From: a virus
Virus record (IMG/VR): IMGVR_UViG_3300008264_000023
Span: 1-24,825 of that record
Length of the DNA stretch: 24,825 bases
Direction: 5' to 3' (one strand)
In this document: positions 1-6,356 of the stretch, piece by piece
Position numbering within the stretch: position 1 is the stretch's first letter
Layout of the letters: every line of letters begins with the position of its first letter
Notes under the pieces: generated by a model
The model's input: only the letters and a program-made list of their open reading frames with translations
Told to the model about the DNA's origin: nothing
Databases searched by the model: none
Translations under genes and position numbers: made by a program

Positions 1-4
1 GGGG

Positions 5-712
5 GTGATTTCAAAAAGCTTGACCTCTCTTGACCCCTTGCCCACCTTTCCAGTGCCAACACCTTCACCACTAGCCATGACCCAGCCAGCACCCAAGCGC
101 AAGCCAAAGCCATACACTCCCGAAGACATCCAACTGCTTACCGAGCTGGCAGGGGAGCTGCCCATGAGGTTGTTGGTTGCCGAATTCAACCGCCGCAGGC
201 CCCCCAGGTCCTGGAATTCCCTCCGCTCCAAAGCCTGGTCTATGGGGCTATCGACCAGATCAGAAGGTAAATATATTTCAACCGGGGCAATCAAAAAACT
301 TACAGGCCATAGCTATGATCGTATAAGTTATTGGTTAGATTCAAAGCAGCTTAAATATATTCAGTCATGCAATCCAAACAAAGGTCATCGTTTTGTGTCG
401 CGTGATAACCTTTGGAAATTTGCCAGAAAGCATCCTTGCCAGTTTGGGGGTATTGGTCATTCAGAGCTTACTCAGCTATTTGACTCGGAAATACGGGCTT
501 CTAAGATTGTAGCCATGAAATTGCCGCGATTGAGGCAACTTGTTGAGGTCGAATGTATCGAAACAGGTCAACGGTATAAATCATTAAAAGAAGCAGCTGT
601 TGCTGCTTTTGTTAATAAGTCTGGCATTTCTGGTTCAATTGATAAAGGTTGGGCTGTTAATGGTTTGCACTACCGGCGCGTGGTTCAACCTGCAAGGCCA
701 AATTTGAGGTAG
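5..712 (+). CDS. Putative multi-domain DNA-binding protein with NUMOD1-like C-terminus
   Basis: Function not established; probably binds DNA. The frame is open to the left edge, so the true start may lie outside the window. A GTG at 5 and an ATG at 77 are the candidates, and neither has a convincing ribosome site. From the ATG at 77 comes a basic stretch, then a Myb/SANT-like segment (about residues 36-80 counted from 5; YTPEDIQLLTEL ... SLRSKAWSMGLS). Next is a MerR/HTH-like segment (about 92-140) and a C-terminal NUMOD1-like segment (about 178-226; SLKEAAVAAFVNKSGISGSI), a module that usually accompanies homing endonucleases and recognises DNA. I see no HNH or GIY-YIG catalytic motif. The first 260 bases are GC-rich and the rest is AT-rich, which suggests a composite origin. 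It could be a regulator or the binding half of a former homing endonuclease. Confidence 0.55.
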   Translation: MISKSLTSLDPLPTFPVPTPSPLAMTQPAPKRKPKPYTPEDIQLLTELAGELPMRLLVAEFNRRRPPRSWNSLRSKAWSMGLSTRSEGKYISTGAIKKLTGHSYDRISYWLDSKQLKYIQSCNPNKGHRFVSRDNLWKFARKHPCQFGGIGHSELTQLFDSEIRASKIVAMKLPRLRQLVEVECIETGQRYKSLKEAAVAAFVNKSGISGSIDKGWAVNGLHYRRVVQPARPNLR

Positions 713-722
713 GGTTGGGAGC

Positions 723-1067
723 ATGGCGAACCCTTCCAAGGCAAAAGGCGACAGAGGGGAGCTGGAAGCTGCGGCCTTGCTCACCGAAGCCCTAGGGCTT
801 CTTGTTCGCCGCAAGTTGGGGGCAGGCAGGGCAGACGACACCGGCGACCTTGACGGCGTCCCAGGCCATGTTGTGCAGGTTGCCAACTGGGCCGATACCG
901 CAGCCGCTGCCAGGGTCAAGCCCTCAGCGGCAGAGCAGCAACGCATTAACGCTCAGGCAGACCACGCCGCCAGCCTGATTCGATTCAAGGGCGGCACATG
1001 GCGCGTCGTGCTCACACTGGAGCAGTGGGCGCGTTATCTCCAGGCCATGGGGTTGACGGGGGAATAG
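723..1067 (+). CDS. Holliday-junction-resolvase-like nuclease-fold phage protein
   Basis: A 114-residue protein resembling the small resolvase-like nucleases (PD-(D/E)XK fold) encoded by many tailed phages. Visible family features are an N-terminal KGDRGELEAA helix, a GAGRADDTGDLDG segment holding the expected catalytic Asp, a following beta strand, and a C-terminal LEQWARYL helix. In canonical members the second strand carries E-x-K; here the same place reads VVQVANW, so Glu and Lys appear as Gln and Ala. Catalysis is therefore uncertain and a DNA-binding or structural role is possible. A purine-rich GGGAG lies a few bases before the ATG. It is directly followed by the tail-completion gene, with start adjacent to stop. 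The fold assignment is from recognition of the pattern only. Confidence 0.5.
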   Translation: MANPSKAKGDRGELEAAALLTEALGLLVRRKLGAGRADDTGDLDGVPGHVVQVANWADTAAAARVKPSAAEQQRINAQADHAASLIRFKGGTWRVVLTLEQWARYLQAMGLTGE

Positions 1068-1721
1068 ATGGCGAATATCCGCCTAGACATCGACAGCAGC
1101 GGCATTAACAAGGCTCAGGCATGGCTGGCGGGGATTCAGAACCAAATGCCTTTTGCAGCATCAAGGGCCCTCAATGAAGTTGCCAAAGGGGCGTCCAAAG
1201 ATCTCAACCAGTCAACCAACCAATATTTCGACCGGCCCACCCAGTTCACCCAACGGGCCTACAGGGTCTCCAGATTCAGCAACAAGCGCAACCTGATCGC
1301 TGAACTGGCCCCTCAAGAGATCCAAAAGCGTTACCTGCTGCCATCCATCCAGGGTGGCGTTAGGCCCCAAAGGCCATCAGAGCGGCGCCTTACGGCTGCC
1401 CCAGCATGGCGCCCTGGGCGCGGGGCACGGCTCAATGCATCGGGCAACATGTCTAAGTCAGCAGCCGTCAAGGCGCTTAAGGGTGGGCCTGACACCTTCA
1501 TGCTTGACAAGCGCCGCGGCAAGCTCCGGCCTGGCGTCTACCGTCGCATCGGCTCAGGGAAGATGCGCAGGTATCGGCTCGAGTCCCTGATTCTCTTCAA
1601 CCAGCTGCCCAACATTCCGAAGCGCTGGCCGATTCAGAAGATCACCCAGGAGAGCGTCAGCAGGACTTGGGGGCCCGCACTGCAGCGATATGTGACCGAG
1701 GCGCTAAAGACGGCACGATGA
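1068..1721 (+). CDS. Minor tail / tail-completion protein, lambda gpZ-like
   Basis: This 217-residue protein resembles the prophage minor tail protein Z family, which acts at the head-proximal end of siphovirus tails and helps make tails competent to join heads. The family signature is visible near the N-terminus: a short strand, then MPFAASRALNEVAKGA, a polar helix and the FDRPTQFTQRAYRV segment, followed by basic strands and QKRYLLPSI. The C-terminal half is rich in Arg and Lys. The length is close to lambda gpZ (about 190 residues). Its position is unusual: in lambda, Z follows the head genes, while here it precedes the small terminase gene and is separated from it by the 1722-1946 gap. 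The start codon abuts the preceding TAG stop. The function is inferred from pattern and context. Confidence 0.6.
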   Translation: MANIRLDIDSSGINKAQAWLAGIQNQMPFAASRALNEVAKGASKDLNQSTNQYFDRPTQFTQRAYRVSRFSNKRNLIAELAPQEIQKRYLLPSIQGGVRPQRPSERRLTAAPAWRPGRGARLNASGNMSKSAAVKALKGGPDTFMLDKRRGKLRPGVYRRIGSGKMRRYRLESLILFNQLPNIPKRWPIQKITQESVSRTWGPALQRYVTEALKTAR

Positions 1722-1794
1722 GGCACCCCCCCCCATGGCTTGGGTCCTCCGACAGGGGTCTTGGTCGTGGGTAGACTCGCGCGCGATCTTTCTG

Positions 1795-1823
1795 TTGATA
1801 ACGCTTCTCAATAAAGGTACAAC
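1795..1823 (+). promoter_or_regulatory. Candidate promoter ahead of the terminase operon
   Basis: TTGATA at 1795-1800 and TACAAC at 1818-1823 are separated by 17 bases, a reasonable sigma-70-type spacing (5 of 6 and 4 of 6 matches to consensus). It lies in the largest non-coding gap of the left half, 225 bases between the gpZ-like gene and the small terminase gene. That is a natural place to start the late packaging/head/tail operon. Based on inspection only. Confidence 0.35.
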
Positions 1824-1924
1824 CCTTGCCGTAGACAATCTGCGATTGGCGTAATCGCTTAGCATCACTGGGTTGTAACCTATTTTGTACGTAGCTGGTT
1901 ACAATATGGCAATGGGTACAAATC
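1816..1924 (+). repeat. Cluster of GGT(T)ACAA motifs, possible operator
   Basis: Four related motifs lie in the gap before the terminase genes: GGTACAACCC at 1816-1825, its near inverse GGGTTGTAACC at 1870-1880, GGTTACAATAT at 1897-1907 and GGGTACAAATC at 1914-1924. ACAACCC (1819-1825) pairs perfectly with GGGTTGT (1870-1876), and TTGTAACC (1873-1880) pairs perfectly with GGTTACAA (1897-1904). The set overlaps and follows the candidate promoter, which suits an operator or an alternative RNA hairpin in the leader. It could instead be part of the packaging (cos or pac) site recognised by the adjacent terminase. The rest of the 1722-1946 gap shows only a run of nine C at 1726-1734 and no convincing gene. 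Confidence 0.35.
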
Positions 1925-1946
1925 CAATCCTGGTGACGCGGGCAGA

Positions 1947-2606
1947 GTGAACCTCCAGCAGTACGCCGATCACCGCCAGGCCCTGGGTCTCCGGGGGGCC
2001 ACCCATGTTTCGGTGCTCAGGGCGATTAAAGCGGGTCGGCTGCAGCCTCCAGCGGTTGAGCGTCAGGGGAAGGGCTGGGAGATTGATCCGACACTGGCTG
2101 ATGAACAGTGGGCCCAGGCCACCGACCCAGCGCCGCGTGGTACCAATGCCGGCCAAGACCAGAAGCCCAGGCCGAAGGTTGCCACGCCGGGAGGCCAGGC
2201 GCCCACGGCCAAACAAAATCAGCAGCCGGCAAAGCCCAGGTCATTGCCTAAAGCAAGGGCGAAAACGCTCGCAAGCCCCGCCGATCCAATCGACGGACTG
2301 GACGACGATCCAGACACAGAAAAAGCGGACTTTAACAAGGAGCGAGCGTTGCACGAACGCGAAAAGCGTTTGATTGCTCGAATGGAGCGAATGGAAAAAG
2401 CAAAACAGCTAGCTTATATTGAAGACATGGAAATAGCCTATAATGCTGTCCTACTCCAATTAACCACCTTAGCAAGCTCAGCTCATAAGCGAATCAAGGC
2501 AATGATTCCCCACCTTACTCACGAAGAACTAAGCGAGATCGAAAGGGTTATATCCGAGATTTTTGAGTCTGTATCTTCTAATGAGTTTGAGGAACTACCA
2601 GAATGA
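1947..2606 (+). CDS. Terminase small subunit, lambda Nu1-like
   Basis: The small terminase subunit recognises phage DNA and hands it to the large subunit for cutting and packaging. The protein has 219 residues and a GTG start. Residues about 3-55 look like the Nu1-type winged helix-turn-helix (QQYADHRQALGLRG, then SVLRAIKAGRLQPPAV and a wing with KGWEIDP). A long Pro/Ala/Lys-rich linker (about 58-120) is followed by a charged helical region (about 125-155; EKRLIARMERMEKAKQLAY) and a C-terminal helical part likely to contact the large subunit. Its stop overlaps the next gene's start (ATGA), typical of coupled terminase pairs. The sequence changes from GC-rich to AT-rich near 2330, at the linker to helix boundary. 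Confidence 0.8.
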   Translation: MNLQQYADHRQALGLRGATHVSVLRAIKAGRLQPPAVERQGKGWEIDPTLADEQWAQATDPAPRGTNAGQDQKPRPKVATPGGQAPTAKQNQQPAKPRSLPKARAKTLASPADPIDGLDDDPDTEKADFNKERALHEREKRLIARMERMEKAKQLAYIEDMEIAYNAVLLQLTTLASSAHKRIKAMIPHLTHEELSEIERVISEIFESVSSNEFEELPE

Positions 2607-4597
2607 TTGATCGCAATATCCGAAAGATGGCCAAACGGCTTGCCGCGATGGTAAAGCCTAAGCCGTTTATGACGATGCTGGAATATAGTAACACTCACTA
2701 CTATGTGACAAGCGCAACTGATGGCCGGCAAAAATGGCGTACTAGGCCATATCAGGAAGATTGGTTTTTAGCGCCAACTGACCCAGAAGTTGAGTGCATG
2801 GTTTGCCAGAAGCCGTCGCGGGTTGGCTGGTCGGAGTATGTGAAAGCGGTAATTGTGTTTTTCTCCGACTGGCGCCGGTCTAAGATTATGCTGGTGCAGC
2901 CTACAGACTCTGAAGTACAGAAATACAGCACCGAAGATATAGATTCAATGTTTGACGACAATCATGGAATCCCAAGATTAAAAGGACAATTAAATAACAA
3001 AAAAACAAAAGGAGCGTTAAAAAATAGCTACGATTTTAAACAGCTTGTCAATGGTGCGTTGATCCACTTGGTAAGCGCCGCAACGCCCCGGTCTGGTCGT
3101 CGGGTGGAGCGAAGCCCAATTCTGTTCGAGGAGCCAGCCACTTACGATAGCCCCGAAGGTGACACCATTGGAAACCTGTTTCAACGGGCCGGTAACATTT
3201 GGGATCCGTTTTTTACGATTGGCGGCACGCCAATATATCCTAACGATTACATGGAGCAAGCCTTTAAGAAAGGCGATCAACAGTATAGATATTATCCGTG
3301 CCCGCACTGCAATCACTATCAACAACTGCGCTGGGAAAATTTTATAAAGGAGGGCCCTGATGAAGGGCGGATTCGTTGCGAGCATTGCGAAACCCCAATT
3401 GATTACAGCAACCTGTATTCAATGGACAAGGCGGCTGGTTGGGCCTGCCCGCTAGGCCTGGATCGCAGCAAGCAAGTTTTGCGGAACGGTGTGCCGATCT
3501 GGCGATCACAGCAGGTAGGCCCTGGCATGTCCTACCACCGAGCGGCTATGTGGCCCGAGTTGGTGGCTCGGCATCGGGTGGCGCTGGAACAGATGAAAAT
3601 GGGTAACGTGGCGCCAATGCAGACGTTTCACAACACAGATTTAGGGGTGCCGTGGGCCGATGAGATCACCAGCAAGCTCACCGGCGACGGCTTGGCCGAG
3701 CGCCGCAAAAATGCAGGCTTTGGCAATGGCTACCCATGGGACGGCGAGGAATGGGACATTCCGACCGGAGTGCTTCTGCTGACCGATGGTGTGGACGTGC
3801 AGGGCGGCGGCGGCACCGTGGGTGAGCGGCTGGTCTACACCCTCTGGGGTTGGGGGACCGGCGAGGAAGGGTGGCACATTGCCCACTTCGAGATCGAGGG
3901 GGACCCCCAGCAGCCGGATGTATGGGAGCAGTTGGACATCATCAGCCAAAAGGCTTGGGCTCGCCAGGACGGGGGGACCATGAAGGCCAACCTGGGGGGC
4001 GTTGACCATGGCGGCTTGTGCAGCAAACAGGTCGAGGACTTCTGCCGGGCTCGCCATGATCGGTGGGTGGCCATGAAAGGATCGGGCACCAAAGGATTGC
4101 CGATCATCCAGAAGGGCAAGCCGACGGAGGTCAACCGCAAAAATCAATCAGTCACCCGGCGCGGTGGATTGCTCTACACCACTGGCTACGACGCCAGCGT
4201 GAACATGCTCAAGGCCATGCTTCGGGTTGAGCAGCCGGGGCCTCGATACCTGCATTTTGGGCAGGCCTCCACAGATGAGTTTTTGCGGGAGCTGTTCCCC
4301 TGGAAGTACGTCCCCAAGACGAGGGCCCGCACCGAATACCACTGGATCAAGCCCCCAGGCTGCAACGACGAAGGCGGCGACTGCACCAGGATGGCCTATG
4401 CCGCAATGTTGCTGGTGTCCCGCCGCTATGCCAAGGGAACCATGTGGGCCCAGCTCGCCCGCAGCCTGGGCACCCAGGCGCCGGGGGTGGGAGGGGGAGG
4501 GGTGGCGCCCCCAGCCCGAGACCCCCAGCGATCGGGCTGGCTGAAGAGCTCCAGCGCAGGCGGCCCGGCCAAGCGCAAAGGCTGGCTAAAGAGGTAA
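2603..4597 (+). CDS. Terminase large subunit, GpA family
   Basis: This is the ATP-driven packaging motor and the nuclease that cuts concatemeric DNA. It has 664 residues, close to lambda gpA (641). The Walker A-like loop is QKPSRVGWSE (residues 69-78), matching the GpA-type deviant loop. The Walker B-like strand is ILFEE (173-177). A zinc-binding insertion typical of the family has CPHC at 233-236 and CEHC at 259-262. The C-terminal RNase H-like nuclease begins with LLLTDGVDVQ (391-400), whose Asp395 and Asp398 are likely metal ligands. Further acidic positions are DHGG near 468 and a late DEGGDC segment. The C-terminus is a Gly/Pro/Lys-rich tail. The first 770 bases are clearly AT-richer than the rest. 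Confidence 0.93.
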   Translation: MIDRNIRKMAKRLAAMVKPKPFMTMLEYSNTHYYVTSATDGRQKWRTRPYQEDWFLAPTDPEVECMVCQKPSRVGWSEYVKAVIVFFSDWRRSKIMLVQPTDSEVQKYSTEDIDSMFDDNHGIPRLKGQLNNKKTKGALKNSYDFKQLVNGALIHLVSAATPRSGRRVERSPILFEEPATYDSPEGDTIGNLFQRAGNIWDPFFTIGGTPIYPNDYMEQAFKKGDQQYRYYPCPHCNHYQQLRWENFIKEGPDEGRIRCEHCETPIDYSNLYSMDKAAGWACPLGLDRSKQVLRNGVPIWRSQQVGPGMSYHRAAMWPELVARHRVALEQMKMGNVAPMQTFHNTDLGVPWADEITSKLTGDGLAERRKNAGFGNGYPWDGEEWDIPTGVLLLTDGVDVQGGGGTVGERLVYTLWGWGTGEEGWHIAHFEIEGDPQQPDVWEQLDIISQKAWARQDGGTMKANLGGVDHGGLCSKQVEDFCRARHDRWVAMKGSGTKGLPIIQKGKPTEVNRKNQSVTRRGGLLYTTGYDASVNMLKAMLRVEQPGPRYLHFGQASTDEFLRELFPWKYVPKTRARTEYHWIKPPGCNDEGGDCTRMAYAAMLLVSRRYAKGTMWAQLARSLGTQAPGVGGGGVAPPARDPQRSGWLKSSSAGGPAKRKGWLKR

Positions 4598-4606
4598 GAT
4601 GGGGCC

Positions 4607-4813
4607 ATGGCCTATACGCTGACCCAATTACAGGAGCTACGCAACGCAATTGCGGAGGGGGTTTTAAGCGTTCGGTTTAGCGACGGCCGGCAGTTGACCT
4701 ACCGAAGCCTTGACGAAATGCGCCGCATTGAAGCTGTAATGGCGGCAGAGCTGGAAAGCGGTTCGAAGCCCCGCTTGCGGCGTACCTACCTCAGCATGTC
4801 TCGGCCAACCTGA
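4607..4813 (+). CDS. Head-tail joining protein, gpW family
   Basis: This 68-residue protein matches lambda gpW (68 residues) in length and pattern. It starts MAYTLTQLQELRNAIAEG, continues with a beta hairpin (SVRFSDGRQLTYRS) and ends with a helix, LDEMRRIEAVMAAEL. gpW sits under the portal after packaging, closes the filled head and makes the platform on which gpFII and the tail bind. The position between terminase and portal is the same as in lambda. The stop overlaps the portal start (TGATG), so translation is probably coupled. Confidence 0.9.
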   Translation: MAYTLTQLQELRNAIAEGVLSVRFSDGRQLTYRSLDEMRRIEAVMAAELESGSKPRLRRTYLSMSRPT

Positions 4814-6315
4814 TGGGTAAGGGTAAGAGCAAGGCAAAAGGCAAGCGGCTAAGGGACGACCGGGAATTCGCCCGTCGCACCATGGCCCGGTTTGAGGCCG
4901 CAGAGGACACCCGGCGAACCTCTGGCTGGTGGACAAACAACAGCGGCCCCAATAGCGATCTGCGTCAGGCGTACTACTGGCTGGTCAAACGGCACCAAGA
5001 TCTTGCCGATAACGATGCCTACGCCTCCAGAGCGATTGGTGTGATTATAAATAATTGGATTGGCGATGGGATTATGAGCACTCCCATAGGCGCAACTAGC
5101 AAATATAAATCAAGCTATAATACCTGGGCGGAATCACGACATAGCGATTTTTACGGTACTCATGATTGGTACGGCAATCAATCCGTTGGGGCCAGAACTA
5201 CAGCGGTACGCGGCGCCGTTCTAGTGCGAAAACGGATATATCCCGAACTGTTTGAGCGTTACGGAATAGTGCCTTTGCAAGTGCAGATGCTTGAGCCTGA
5301 CTGGTTAGATTTTAATAAAGACAATTCTCAAGACATTTTATTTGGCCAGCAGTTTGATAGCGCAGGCCGTTTGATGGGTTACTGGATTAGAGATAGCCAC
5401 CCTGGCGAAACGTCGCTAGGTATTGGCGTTAGGGTGCAAAGCACCTTTGTGCCAAAAGAAGAGATAAGTTTACATTTTGACTGCAGGCGGGCTGGCCAGC
5501 GGATGGGGCTTCCGTTTGGCACGGCAGCGATTTTGACCCTGCGTGATATGGGCGACATTAGGGCGGCTCAGCAGATGAAAGATAAAATTTCAGCTTGCTT
5601 TTTTGGGGTTACAACTGATTCTGATGTACAGCAAGAGAGCAATTACGCAGCACTAAAAGCTGATGGTAAAGGTTTTGGGTTTGACGAAATTGAGCCTGGC
5701 GCGGTTGAGCATCTTCCCCCCGGTCGAGCTTTTGAAGCATTTACTCCGCCAAGCTCTGGTGATTTTGTTAGCACCCATCGTGAGTACGCCCATGCTGTAG
5801 CAGCAGCCTACGAGATTACCTATGAATCAATGACGGGTGATTTGTCAAACGTTAATTATTCGAGCTTTAGGGGCGGATGGCTTGAGTTTAGTAGGCGAAT
5901 TGCTTATTTACGGGGGAAAGTTTCCATCCCCGGAATGCTGGCGCCGGTGTGTGAGTGGCATGACGAATTAGCCCGGATGGTTGGCCTGCTGAAAGGGCCA
6001 ATGAGCTGGACCCATACCCCGCCGCGTCGGGAGATGATTGACCCAACCAAGGAAATTCCAGCGCTGATTTTGGCGGTGAGGGCTGGATTTATGAGCTTGT
6101 CAGAAGTACAGCTATCATTTGGCTATGTGCCTGAAGAAGTAATTGAAGAGCTGAGCAGAGATATGCAAAGAGCCAGGAACGCCAGCCTGATCCTGAGTAC
6201 AGATGCCGCGTTGGTTTCCAATGCTGGCGTAACCCAGGCTCGCCCGGCAGGGTCTGCATTCACCAACTCAGCGCCTGACCCTGGCGCAGAAGAGGGCAGC
6301 GACCCGCCGGACTGA
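4813..6315 (+). CDS. Portal protein, lambda gpB family
   Basis: This is the dodecameric portal at the single packaging vertex, docking the terminase and later the head-tail connector. It has 500 residues (lambda gpB has 533). Typical features of the Phage_portal_2 family are the basic N-terminus, the segment SGPNSDLRQAYYWLVKRHQDLADNDAYASRAI (split here around residues 44-75), NNWIGDGI, a central LEPDWLD segment, a DMGDIRAAQQMKDKISACFFG helix region, and the late SYSSF-like segment NVNYSSFRGGWLEFSRR. The C-terminus after about residue 455 is low-complexity and acidic. The middle (about 5040-6180) is AT-richer than both ends. No internal protease region is fused here; the protease is encoded in the next gene. 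Confidence 0.92.
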   Translation: MGKGKSKAKGKRLRDDREFARRTMARFEAAEDTRRTSGWWTNNSGPNSDLRQAYYWLVKRHQDLADNDAYASRAIGVIINNWIGDGIMSTPIGATSKYKSSYNTWAESRHSDFYGTHDWYGNQSVGARTTAVRGAVLVRKRIYPELFERYGIVPLQVQMLEPDWLDFNKDNSQDILFGQQFDSAGRLMGYWIRDSHPGETSLGIGVRVQSTFVPKEEISLHFDCRRAGQRMGLPFGTAAILTLRDMGDIRAAQQMKDKISACFFGVTTDSDVQQESNYAALKADGKGFGFDEIEPGAVEHLPPGRAFEAFTPPSSGDFVSTHREYAHAVAAAYEITYESMTGDLSNVNYSSFRGGWLEFSRRIAYLRGKVSIPGMLAPVCEWHDELARMVGLLKGPMSWTHTPPRREMIDPTKEIPALILAVRAGFMSLSEVQLSFGYVPEEVIEELSRDMQRARNASLILSTDAALVSNAGVTQARPAGSAFTNSAPDPGAEEGSDPPD

Positions 6316-6321
6316 TGGCGC

Positions 6322-6356
6322 TGACCACTTAAACTACCCTCAGCATCTGAGCATCA
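6322..6356 (+). promoter_or_regulatory. Leader motif before the capsid fusion gene
   Basis: TGACCACTT at 6322-6330 is followed by AAAC, a C-rich stretch and CTGAGC just before the ATG at 6357. The same arrangement occurs before the decoration gene (8543) and the G-like chaperone gene (15797). No Shine-Dalgarno motif is visible. It may be a late promoter, a translational leader or an RNA processing signal; I cannot tell which. Confidence 0.3.

Noticed and set aside
1726-1734. Run of nine C as a possible phase-variable tract
   Set aside because: It lies just after a stop codon and outside any gene, so slippage would not switch a protein. It could also be a sequencing artefact.
1735-1854. 39-codon ORF from the ATG at 1735 in the terminase leader
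   Set aside because: It has no ribosome site and no recognisable pattern, and it overlaps the candidate promoter and repeats. I keep it as non-coding.
3641-4147. 168-codon minus-strand frame opposite the large terminase
   Set aside because: The opposite strand encodes conserved nuclease motifs of TerL, and the antisense translation resembles no protein family.
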